From positions 1-18,960 of the forward strand of contig JAEZCB010000096.1 in assembly GCA_023412755.1 (NCBI GenBank): a stretch of 18,960 nt of DNA, read 5' to 3'. This DNA comes from Bacteroidota bacterium (GTDB lineage Bacteria > Bacteroidota > Bacteroidia > Flavobacteriales_F > PHOS-HE28). The notes under the pieces are model-generated. The model made no database searches. It was given only the letters and a program-made list of their open reading frames with translations, and had not been told where the DNA came from. Shown here one piece after another: positions 1 to 6,576 of the stretch (position 1 is its first letter; the number at the start of each line of letters is the position of its first letter). The position numbers were made by a program, and so were the translations under genes.

Positions 1-6
1 CCTGGC

Positions 7-747
7 ATGATCACCAGGGCCGTTCTATTTTTTTTCACCCTTACACTTCAACTCCCTTGTGAGGCTCAAACCGATCATGAGCTGCGGCCGGCGAGGGAGA
101 TCGGCTTTGTTGGCGGAGGTGTGGCAACGATGGCCGCGGGCCGGTACATTGTTCTTGAGAGACCGGTGGATCCTCTCTTCATCCATGACCCATCACGCGT
201 GCCAGGCATCGATCAGGGTACGTTGGGCAATTGGAGCATAGCCGCCCACACCACCTCCGATGTGTTACTGGGTCTCACCTTCGCCGCTTCCATGACCATG
301 GCCACTTTGAACCAGCATGGGCAGGATCCATTTCTCCCCGGTGCCATCATCATGGAGACCGGCCTGATCACCACCGGGGTCACCATATTGGTAAAGCATG
401 CCGTGGCCCGGACCCGGCCCTATCTCTACCAGCCCGAGGTATCGTTGGGCGAAAGGCCGCTCACCGATGGCATGGTGAGTTTCTGGAGCGGCCATACCGC
501 CACCGCGGCGGCGGTGGGCTTTTCCTGCGCCAACCTGGTGCAGCGTTCCGATGCCAGCACCGCCCTGAAAACGGTGACCTGGGTGGCCGCGGCAACGTTA
601 CCGGCGGCAGTAGGATACTACCGGGTGCGATCGGGCCGCCATTTCCCCACCGATGTGTTGACAGGTTATGCTTTCGGAGCGCTTGTAGGATGGGCGGTTC
701 CATACTTTCACCGGGCCGAAAAGAAACGTAGGCCATTGGTGGAATGA
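7..747 (+). CDS. PAP2-family phosphatase (secreted or membrane-anchored)
   Basis: A 246-residue protein carrying the three acid-phosphatase/PAP2 signature blocks. Block 1 has K130 and R137-P138 (KHAVARTRP), block 2 is S161-G162-H163 in WSGHTATA, and block 3 is R206, H212 and D216 in the R-x5-H-x3-D spacing. In this family the two histidines and the arginines bind phosphate and form a phosphohistidine intermediate. The first 20 residues look like a signal peptide (hydrophobic run followed by CEAQT), and there are hydrophobic stretches near 85-125 and 185-230. The likely substrate is a lipid phosphate or undecaprenyl-type pyrophosphate at the periplasmic face, but the sequence does not settle this. 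Its stop overlaps the next start as ATGA, so the pair is translationally coupled. Only six bases precede the ATG, so an upstream start outside the window cannot be excluded. Confidence 0.9.
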   Translation: MITRAVLFFFTLTLQLPCEAQTDHELRPAREIGFVGGGVATMAAGRYIVLERPVDPLFIHDPSRVPGIDQGTLGNWSIAAHTTSDVLLGLTFAASMTMATLNQHGQDPFLPGAIIMETGLITTGVTILVKHAVARTRPYLYQPEVSLGERPLTDGMVSFWSGHTATAAAVGFSCANLVQRSDASTALKTVTWVAAATLPAAVGYYRVRSGRHFPTDVLTGYAFGALVGWAVPYFHRAEKKRRPLVE

Positions 748-1691
748 ACAGGATAGCGCTTGCCGTTCATGGTGGTGCCGGCATAATAGACAGGGCGCAG
801 ATGACGGCCTCTCGCGAAAAAGCCTATAGCGAAGCTCTTGAAAATGCGCTCATGCGCGGGCACGCGGTGCTGGCAACAGGCGGTTCCGCCTTGGATGCGG
901 TGGAGATGGCGGTACGCATGCTGGAGGATTCACCCTTGTTCAACGCTGGAAAAGGCTCGGTCTTCAATGCGGACGGCCAGCATGAGATGGACGCCAGTCT
1001 CATGTGCGGCCGCACCCTCCGGGCGGGAGCCGTGGCCTCCGTACAGAATGTACGCAACCCCATTACCCTGGCTAAGCGGGTGATGGACAAATGCGGACAT
1101 GTTTTGATCAGCGGCCCCGGCGCCTTCGAGTTCGCGCACAAGCAGAAGATCGAGTTGGAGGACGATCAATACTTCTTCGACGAGTTCCGCTATGAACAGT
1201 GGCGGAAGACGCGTGGATCCGACGGCTATGCATTGGACCACGGGGGGGATCATAAATACGGTACCGTGGGAGCCGTGGCCCGTGATGCGCGAGGAGATCT
1301 GGCGGCCGCGACCAGCACCGGCGGCATGACGAATAAGAAATGGCAGCGCATAGGGGATAGTCCGATCATTGGTGCGGGCACCTATGCGAACAATTTGTCC
1401 TGCGCGATCAGTTGCACGGGCCATGGTGAAAGTTTCATCAAGGCGGTGGCCGCGCATGATGTGCATGCACTTATGTCCTATAAAGGGCTCAGTCTTAGCG
1501 AGGCCATGCGCGTGGTGGTGCACGAGAAATTGCCGCCGTTGGATGGTGATGGCGGCATCATTGGCGTGGACAAGGACGGTGGCATAGTGCTGGACTTCAA
1601 CTGCAGCGGCATGTACCGAGGATGGGTGGGGGAGGATGGTAGCTGCCGCACGGCGATCTTCAAGGATCAGGCATCCGTAGGTGGTGTTTGA
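744..1691 (+). CDS. Isoaspartyl peptidase / L-asparaginase (Ntn hydrolase, family T2)
   Basis: A 315-residue plant-type asparaginase. The N terminus has the family start (ALAVHGGAG), and the autoproteolysis site is visible as HKYGTVGAVA, with T174 as the expected nucleophile exposed after cleavage between G173 and T174. T192 (STGG) and R202 with D205 (RIGD) match the substrate-binding positions of the family. The enzyme would self-cleave into alpha and beta subunits and hydrolyse beta-aspartyl dipeptides and asparagine. I see no signal peptide, so it is probably cytoplasmic, unlike the exported PAP2 protein encoded by the overlapping upstream gene (ATGA). Its last 25 bases overlap the convergent AI-2E gene, so there is no room for a terminator between them. 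A glycosylasparaginase specificity is less likely but not excluded. Confidence 0.93.
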   Translation: MNRIALAVHGGAGIIDRAQMTASREKAYSEALENALMRGHAVLATGGSALDAVEMAVRMLEDSPLFNAGKGSVFNADGQHEMDASLMCGRTLRAGAVASVQNVRNPITLAKRVMDKCGHVLISGPGAFEFAHKQKIELEDDQYFFDEFRYEQWRKTRGSDGYALDHGGDHKYGTVGAVARDARGDLAAATSTGGMTNKKWQRIGDSPIIGAGTYANNLSCAISCTGHGESFIKAVAAHDVHALMSYKGLSLSEAMRVVVHEKLPPLDGDGGIIGVDKDGGIVLDFNCSGMYRGWVGEDGSCRTAIFKDQASVGGV

Positions 1692-2776
1692 CGCCGTTTG
1701 AAGAACCGCCTGCGCTCCAGCCCCGGCCCATCATAGTTGCGCTCCTCACCTAGGATATAACCGAAAGGCTTCATGGAAGGGATCGAATCGCAAATGATCT
1801 TCACCATGCCGGTCAGTGGGATGGCCAGGATCATGCCCACCACCCCCCAAAGCATGCCTGCCGCCAACAACGCGACCAAACTGGCCAGTGGATTAAGACT
1901 TACACTGGAGCCCACCACATATGGTGTTATGAAATTGTTCTCCAGGAATTGGGTGAGGACGCAGATGCCCAATGCCATCACGGCGTAGATCACTGAATCC
2001 TTGGTGATCAGTGCTATGATCACCGGCAACAGGCTTCCGATCAGCACTCCTATGTAAGGGATCACGTTGAGGAATGCGATCGCGAATCCAAGCAGCACGG
2101 CATAGCGCAGATCGATGAGCAGGAAACCGATGGAATTGAGCACACCCAGGATGAGGATCACGATCAGCACGCCCCGCAGATAGCGCCGGCTCAGTTCGGA
2201 TATCTTCAGCATGATGTCCAGCACGGCGCCTTCTCCGGTGGTGCCCAGCAGCTGGAAGAAGGTGCGGAACTTATCGCGAAGCAGCAGGGTAAGGAAGATG
2301 AAGATCGGAATGGGCAATACACTTGCCAGGGCCGAACCGGTACTACGGAAAAGCCTAACGGCCATTTCGCCGCCGGAATCCGCCACTTCCGAGATCCGCT
2401 CATTGAACCACTGCACCTGCTCGCGCCTGTCTATATGCGTTCTTTCCTCCAGCCAGAGAAGGAGGCCGCTGCCCTTTTCGCGGAAAGTTTCACGCAATGT
2501 GGGCACCTCCATTGCAAAGCGCTTGAACTGCCAACCCAGGAAAAAGAAGAAGGCCAGCACGGTGAAGACCACGACAAGCGTAGCGAATGTGGATCCCACC
2601 CACCGTGGCGACCCCAGCCCTTCCATGTGTTTTGCGATGGGAAGGACCAGGAACGAGAGGAGCCCGCTCACCAAGAGCATTAGGAAGAGCCCTTTCCCGA
2701 AATAAAGTGCGGTGATCGTAAGGATCACCGCAAGCAGTATGTTGACGTACCGTTGTAGACCGTCGGCGGTGGACAT
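1667..2776 (-). CDS. AI-2E family transporter (PF01594-type permease)
   Basis: A 369-residue polytopic membrane protein. Two hydrophobic segments lie near the N terminus (about 10-50), another near 62-82, a soluble middle part covers about 85-150, and clustered helices run from about 155 to 335, including GVLIGSLLPVI and the downstream ENNFITPYVVG segment. This order matches the AI-2E/YdiK/TqsA-type permease family. Members were named for autoinducer-2 export, but characterised ones include Na+/H+ antiporters, so the substrate here is unknown. The C-terminal tail is basic (LERRRFFKRRQ). It is the last gene of a minus-strand run with the uncharacterised gene, the holin-like gene and the YtxH gene, 14 bp after the preceding stop. 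Its 3' end overlaps the convergent asparaginase gene by 25 bp. Confidence 0.92.
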   Translation of the reverse strand: MSTADGLQRYVNILLAVILTITALYFGKGLFLMLLVSGLLSFLVLPIAKHMEGLGSPRWVGSTFATLVVVFTVLAFFFFLGWQFKRFAMEVPTLRETFREKGSGLLLWLEERTHIDRREQVQWFNERISEVADSGGEMAVRLFRSTGSALASVLPIPIFIFLTLLLRDKFRTFFQLLGTTGEGAVLDIMLKISELSRRYLRGVLIVILILGVLNSIGFLLIDLRYAVLLGFAIAFLNVIPYIGVLIGSLLPVIIALITKDSVIYAVMALGICVLTQFLENNFITPYVVGSSVSLNPLASLVALLAAGMLWGVVGMILAIPLTGMVKIICDSIPSMKPFGYILGEERNYDGPGLERRRFFKRRQTPPTDA

Positions 2777-2790
2777 GGATGTTGAACCGG

Positions 2791-3279
2791 CTAGCCGTGC
2801 AAACCGTCATGCACCCCGTCATGCGGGGCGTGGTGGCCGTTTGAATGCGCCATACGGCGTTGCTTCATGTAATTCCTGATACGATCCACGGAGATCCGTA
2901 ATTCACTGAGAAGGGTGTTCGCACTCTTGTTGCCACCGATCTTTTCGGTCAGATAGGGTGTTGCCGCTGTGAGTCCCCAGGTGATCGCGCGGCCCCATGG
3001 GGTCTGTTTCTTGGCACCGAGCAATGAACCAGCGATGTTCGCCAATGCCTGTGGCTTGTCGTCCAGGAAGGCCATCGCCGCTTTCACCGGCCTCCAATTG
3101 GAGATCATCTCATCGAACACATCGCCTGCCAATCCTCGGCGGAAATCCTTTTCACCCAGTACGGTCCAGTGTTCCTGGAGGTTGTGGCGATAACCTTCAC
3201 GTGCGGCCCGCAGGCGTGCTTTTTCAGTGCGCACCTGGTCCATATCCTGGAACCGTTCAGACTTTTTCATGGATGGCAT
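2791..3279 (-). CDS. Uncharacterised protein in the YtxH/holin/AI-2E operon
   Basis: A 162-residue protein that I do not recognise with certainty. The N-terminal third is charged and predicted helical, with many Lys/Arg/Glu (KARLRAAREG). The middle has FLDDKPQALANIAGSLLGAKK, then a weakly hydrophobic segment (ITWGLTAATPYLTEKIGG), and the C-terminal tail is His-rich (HSNGHHAPHDGVHDGLHG). No catalytic motif is visible. The start could be the ATG at 3279 or the one at 3270, and both overlap the end of the upstream holin-like gene (23 or 14 bp). Overlap and strand indicate co-transcription and coupling. It probably works at the membrane with its neighbours, but this rests on context alone. Confidence 0.75.
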   Translation of the reverse strand: MPSMKKSERFQDMDQVRTEKARLRAAREGYRHNLQEHWTVLGEKDFRRGLAGDVFDEMISNWRPVKAAMAFLDDKPQALANIAGSLLGAKKQTPWGRAITWGLTAATPYLTEKIGGNKSANTLLSELRISVDRIRNYMKQRRMAHSNGHHAPHDGVHDGLHG

Positions 3280-3664
3280 TTATAATGGATAGTGTCACCT
3301 TGTCCTTCAGCGTGCTGTTCCAGATCACCATGAAAATGACGCCCAGCAGCACATATACCCCGGCCGCGGCCACGAAGCCCAGGGCCATATCATTGAACCA
3401 GTTGCCGAAGGCAATGCCCAGGGCCACGCTCAGCAGGCCGAGCACGAACATGCCGATGACAACGCCCACTACGCCCACACCGATCTTTCCAGCGATCTCC
3501 CCCGCCTTCTCACTCGCCGTTAATATCGCCAGGTCCTTCTCGGCTTCCGCGAGTGCGATGGCGTCTTCTTTAACGGCATCCATATACACTCCCAGGTCCG
3601 GCCGGTCCTCGTTGATCCGTATGTACCGCGTATAGCGGCTGTAGTCGGTCGTTGTCGTCGGCAT
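3257..3664 (-). CDS. Phage-holin-family-like two-TM membrane protein
   Basis: A 135-residue protein with a tyrosine/arginine-rich N terminus (DYSRYTRYIRIN), an amphipathic charged helix (VKEDAIALAEAEKDLAIL), and two long hydrophobic segments separated by a short GNWFND turn. This layout matches the bacterial chromosomal holin superfamily (Phage_holin_3_6-like / DUF1469-like), which is common in envelope-stress operons and does not imply a prophage. I chose the ATG at 3664. The frame stays open to 3772, but the extra 36 residues overlap the YtxH gene, look unlike protein (PRAGPNKWPMICG) and would destroy the 31-bp spacing. No phage genes are nearby. Function is unknown; the paired YtxH gene suggests a role in the cytoplasmic membrane. 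Confidence 0.82.
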   Translation of the reverse strand: MPTTTTDYSRYTRYIRINEDRPDLGVYMDAVKEDAIALAEAEKDLAILTASEKAGEIAGKIGVGVVGVVIGMFVLGLLSVALGIAFGNWFNDMALGFVAAAGVYVLLGVIFMVIWNSTLKDKVTLSIINAIHEKV

Positions 3665-3695
3665 TATCGTATCGCTTGTTCTTGAATGTTCATGA

Positions 3696-4103
3696 TCAAA
3701 CTCCGCGCCGCATATCATCGGCCATTTGTTCGGTCCTGCTCTTGGCAGTGCCCATTCCGTCGCGTACTTCATTCTTTACCCGGCTGCGCAGGTCCTGGCC
3801 TTCACTGAAAAGGAAATGGATGAAATCATTCACCTCATCACGTGTCATGGTCGCCAGATCCACTGCCTTTCCCCGCAGGCGGCTCCACTCATGCCGCCCA
3901 TTCTCGATCAGGTCGTTCAACTTTTCTCGACTGCGTTCGCCGGCCTCCGCGATGTCCTCGCGGGTCTCCCGTCCGGATTTGGGTGCGAATAGTACGCCCA
4001 ATGCGGCTCCTACGGCCATGCCGCTGAAGAAACCCAGCAGGCCGAAGCGTGATCCGTGCTCCATTTCATGGTGCTCGTCACGGTCATAATATCCGTTCTT
4101 CAT
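3696..4103 (-). CDS. YtxH domain-containing protein
   Basis: A 135-residue protein with the YtxH pattern. A charged N terminus (MKNGYYDRDEHHEME) is followed by a Gly-rich transmembrane helix around residues 21-41 that ends in LFAPKSGRETREDI, the hallmark of the family. The rest is a long, highly charged helical region (about 50-130) likely to form a coiled coil or an elongated helix. Members are small single-pass proteins often linked to general or envelope stress, without a known enzymatic activity. It is the first gene of the minus-strand operon that continues with the holin-like, uncharacterised and AI-2E genes, so its promoter should lie in 4104-4200. A weak -7-like TAGCTTGG is present there on the minus strand. 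Confidence 0.9.
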   Translation of the reverse strand: MKNGYYDRDEHHEMEHGSRFGLLGFFSGMAVGAALGVLFAPKSGRETREDIAEAGERSREKLNDLIENGRHEWSRLRGKAVDLATMTRDEVNDFIHFLFSEGQDLRSRVKNEVRDGMGTAKSRTEQMADDMRRGV

Positions 4104-4313
4104 GATCGATGGGGGTTTTTGTTGTGAGTGAAATTTGAGGAATGTGAACCCAAGCTATGCATAGATCAGGCCGAGTGTACATGATAACGGTCAATAAAAT
4201 GGAGGGACCATGCGGCCCGCTTGCTTCAGCGATCGATCAGGTATAACAAGCAACGGAGGCTCGTGTACACACTTCCCCAGCAGCCGGGAAGATCGTGCAA
4301 CGATCCACATGAA

Positions 4314-4649
4314 CTACTTCGCGGCCTCCAGCTCCGCTGGAAGGGCAAGCCACTTCCGCTCCATGATGAAAGTGCCGAAGGGTAGAATGGAAGCAAGGCC
4401 AAGACCGATCACCCGGTCCACCGGCCAGTTAAGTTTGGTGAAGAGAGGCACAGCGGCGATCCAGTACCAGATGAAGAAGATGCCATGCGACCAACCCACC
4501 ACCTTCACCGCCATGGGCATGTCCATCATGTACTTCAGAGGCATGGCGATGAATAGCAGCAGCAGGAAGCTGATGCCTTCGGCCCGTGCCGCCATTCGGA
4601 ATTTGCTTATGATCTGTGTCCCACGCTCCATGCCACAAAGCTCGGGCAT
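4314..4649 (-). CDS. DUF3817 domain-containing small integral membrane protein
   Basis: A 111-residue protein with three predicted membrane helices. It shows the DUF3817 signatures: EGISFLLLLFIAMPLKYMMD near the N terminus, VGWSHGIFFIWY in the middle (with the conserved HG), and LPFGTFIMERK near the C terminus. The biochemical role of the family is unknown. Two starts are possible: ATG at 4649, or ATG at 4631 (MERGTQII). The second is attractive because an AGCTTTG -7-like box ends only a few bases upstream of it. It stands alone on the minus strand, divergent from the alpha/beta hydrolase gene. Confidence 0.9.
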   Translation of the reverse strand: MPELCGMERGTQIISKFRMAARAEGISFLLLLFIAMPLKYMMDMPMAVKVVGWSHGIFFIWYWIAAVPLFTKLNWPVDRVIGLGLASILPFGTFIMERKWLALPAELEAAK

Positions 4650-4957
4650 ATTCGGTCATGGCAATGTGAAATGGATGTCCATGGATATCGGAGTGGCGCC
4701 GGGTCCTCGCCTTATCGGCAACGATCACAAAGAGGATCTGGTGCGCAAGTGACATTGGTAATGAGGACGGTGCGTGAAACAGCCGTTCCGGGCCGTTCTT
4801 GATGGCATACGGGCTGGTACCTCGCCCATAGTGCTCGGTACATTGGTCTTTCTTCATACGGATGTGCTATCAAATGGATCCATACGTAGTTGGATATTGA
4901 AGCTTTAAGGTAGTATTGGGCACTCTTGCGCCTAGAAGAACGAAGGAAAGAACATTC
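4650..4957. other. Intergenic region between divergent genes
   Basis: About 300 bases lie between the DUF3817 gene and the hydrolase gene. Open frames here have no convincing protein features (no hydrophobic pattern, family motif or plausible start). The stretch near 4890-4918 holds a Bacteroidota-type promoter for the rightward gene. I see no tRNA, long inverted repeat or transposon end. A decayed gene or small RNA cannot be excluded. Confidence 0.4.
4890..4918 (+). promoter_or_regulatory. Probable primary-sigma promoter for the hydrolase gene
   Basis: A TTG at 4890-4892 and a -7-like TAGTATTG at 4911-4918 are separated by 18 bp. This fits the Bacteroidota consensus (TTG, about 17-23 bp, TAnnTTTG) with one mismatch. 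Transcription would begin a few bases downstream, leaving a leader of roughly 35 nt before the ATG at 4958. Confidence 0.5.
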
Positions 4958-5587
4958 ATGCAAGAACATCACCTCCGAGTACAACGCACCGCCCGCTACC
5001 ATGTGCTGGGCGACATCAGCACCGCGACGGCATTCTGGATCGTGGTACATGGTTACGGCCAGCTCGCGCGCTTCTTCTTGAACAATTTTGAAGAGGTGGG
5101 AGAGGAGCTGTGTGTGGTAGCGCCCGAAGGCCTCAACCGCTTCTATCTGGATCCCGAGCATAGCAAGGTGGGTGCTACGTGGATGACACGCGAAGACCGG
5201 CTGCATGAGATCGAGGATCATGTCGCGTACCTCGATCAGTTGGTGGCGGTATTGAAGCGACAGGCTTCCCCCGGTGTCTCGATCAATGCCTTGGGTTTCT
5301 CCCAGGGTGTGGCCACCGTGGCGCGGTGGGCCATCAAGGGGAACACGAGGCTGGATCGGTTGGTGTTCTGGGCAGGAGGAGTTCCACCGGAACTCGATCA
5401 GCGAACGCTTCTGCGATGGAAAGAACTCACCGTTGATCTGGTGATGGGCGATCAGGACCAGTACCTGAAGGACGCCGATCTGAAGGCGATGGAGCAACGC
5501 CTGTTATCCGCAGAGGTCCATGTTAGAGTGCATAGATTCAAGGGTTCGCACAAGATGGACCGGATGCTATTGAATAAGTTGATGTAA
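4958..5587 (+). CDS. Alpha/beta hydrolase (carboxylesterase/phospholipase-like)
   Basis: A 209-residue serine hydrolase in the compact carboxylesterase/lysophospholipase class. HGYGQ at 31-35 forms the oxyanion-hole turn, the nucleophile elbow is GFSQG with S115, an acidic residue is in GDQDQ (D165 or D167), and the catalytic His is in GSHKMD (H198). The length and order match the YpfH/acyl-protein-thioesterase-like group. No signal peptide is seen, so it is probably cytosolic. I chose the ATG at 4958 because the fold starts right after it and an AAGGAAAG purine run lies upstream. An in-frame upstream start at 4916 would sit within or next to the promoter. The substrate is unknown; a small ester or lysophospholipid is likely. 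Confidence 0.87.
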   Translation: MQEHHLRVQRTARYHVLGDISTATAFWIVVHGYGQLARFFLNNFEEVGEELCVVAPEGLNRFYLDPEHSKVGATWMTREDRLHEIEDHVAYLDQLVAVLKRQASPGVSINALGFSQGVATVARWAIKGNTRLDRLVFWAGGVPPELDQRTLLRWKELTVDLVMGDQDQYLKDADLKAMEQRLLSAEVHVRVHRFKGSHKMDRMLLNKLM

Positions 5588-5670
5588 TACCTTTTTGCGA
5601 ACAGCGGGGACTTGAACATGGAGGTGGCTGGATCATGGGGGGATCTTCTGGTGCCAATTTGAAAAGGAAC

Positions 5671-5678
5671 TATATTCG
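5671..5678 (+). promoter_or_regulatory. Candidate -7 box upstream of the thioredoxin-like gene
   Basis: TATATTCG fits TAnnTTTG with one mismatch and ends 20 nt before the ATG at 5699. No clear -33 TTG occurs at the right distance, so this is a weak call. Confidence 0.35.
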
Positions 5679-5698
5679 ACGAACACATTCCCAACGCT

Positions 5699-6511
5699 AT
5701 GAAAAGAAAACTACTCGTACCTGTGTGCCTGTCAATGGCCACATTGGCAATGGCCCAAGCCAATGGTTATCCCAATGGATCCACCGTTGCCAATTTCACA
5801 GTTACCGATACAGACGGTAACTCACACTCGCTGTACGACATCACTGGATCCGGCAAGTATGTGGTGTTGGATTTCTTCTTCGCTGCCTGTCCTCCATGCC
5901 AGCAGACCCAACCGATCTTCAACCAGCTCCATGAGACATATGGTTGCAATCAGCATGATCTGTTCGTCATGTCCATCAACAATGGTCAGGACAATAACGC
6001 CGAGGTCATTGCCTATGAGCAGCAGTATGGCGGCTCCTCGGCACATAGTCCGGCTGTGAGCAATCAGGGAGGTGGACCTGCTGTGGATGATGTCTTCGGT
6101 GTAGCGTAGTATCCCACCTATGTGTTGATCGGACCTGATAATGTGATGATCAACAATGACATCTGGCCGATCAATAGCATGCAGAACTTTGTCAGTGCAT
6201 TCCCTGCGGGCGGCAACATCCAGCCAGCCAGCTGTATGGTGAACGTGGCAGAGAACAGCATGGAGTTGCCAGTGCAGGTCTATCCGGTTCCATCCACCGG
6301 GCAACTCTGGCTGGAATTGCCCCTGAGTGGCCATGGTCATTTTGCCGAAGTGCATGATGCTCTGGGCCGGCTGATGCATACTGAAAATTTCACCGAAAGC
6401 GCTGGGGTCCGATCGCTGGATATGTCCAAGCTGGCGGAAGGCAGTTACACACTTATGGTCCGGGACTCCGCCGGCAATTCAGCCATGAAGCGTATCATCA
6501 TCGCCCGTTGA
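5699..6511 (+). pseudogene. Secreted thioredoxin-fold protein with T9SS sorting domain, interrupted by an in-frame TAG
   Basis: The frame encodes a signal peptide (MKRKLLVPVCLSMATLAMAQA), then a thioredoxin-like domain with strand YVVLDFFFAACPPC and a CPPC active site (C64, C67). At codon 137 (6107-6109) a TAG stop interrupts the frame. The same frame continues as YPTYVLIGPDN, the cis-Pro segment expected at exactly this place, and goes on to a type A T9SS sorting domain (VYPVPSTGQ onward) ending in MKRIIIAR. Both halves read in frame 2 with no indel needed, so one substitution, for example CAG to TAG, explains the break. As written, the product would lack the last strands and helix of the fold and the export signal. 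Alternatives are a base-call error, strain polymorphism, or amber readthrough. No plausible restart codon is seen just after the stop. Confidence 0.85.
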
Positions 6512-6521
6512 ATCTTTACCA

Positions 6522-6562
6522 GTAATAAGAAGCCCCGGTCTTTCGCCGGGGCTTCTTATTAC
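6522..6562. terminator. Bidirectional intrinsic terminator
   Basis: A perfect 17-bp inverted repeat, 6522-6538 against 6546-6562, with a 7-base loop (TCTTTCG). Each arm has a GC core (GCCCCGG) and an A/T-rich outer half (GTAATAAGAA), so each strand ends in a T-rich run (CTTCTTATTAC). It sits between the convergent thioredoxin-like gene and the M1 peptidase gene and should stop transcription from both sides. Confidence 0.92.
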
Positions 6563-6576
6563 CAAGCTTCTAAGCA

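Noticed and set aside
3257..3664. The holin-like gene as a sign of a prophage.
   Set aside because: The gene belongs to a chromosomal holin superfamily typical of YtxH operons. No lysin, tail, capsid, integrase or attachment site is present nearby.
3665..3772. Upstream extension of the holin-like gene to 3772.
   Set aside because: It overlaps the YtxH gene and encodes residues with no membrane or helical pattern. The ATG at 3664 restores normal spacing.
4210..4752. A 180-codon plus-strand open frame opposite the DUF3817 gene.
   Set aside because: It is the antisense shadow of a recognised family. Its composition (Arg/Ser/Met-rich) is typical of antisense frames in GC-rich DNA.
4712..5497. 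A 261-codon minus-strand open frame opposite the hydrolase gene.
   Set aside because: The plus-strand frame has the complete serine-hydrolase motifs. The minus frame has none and lacks a plausible start.
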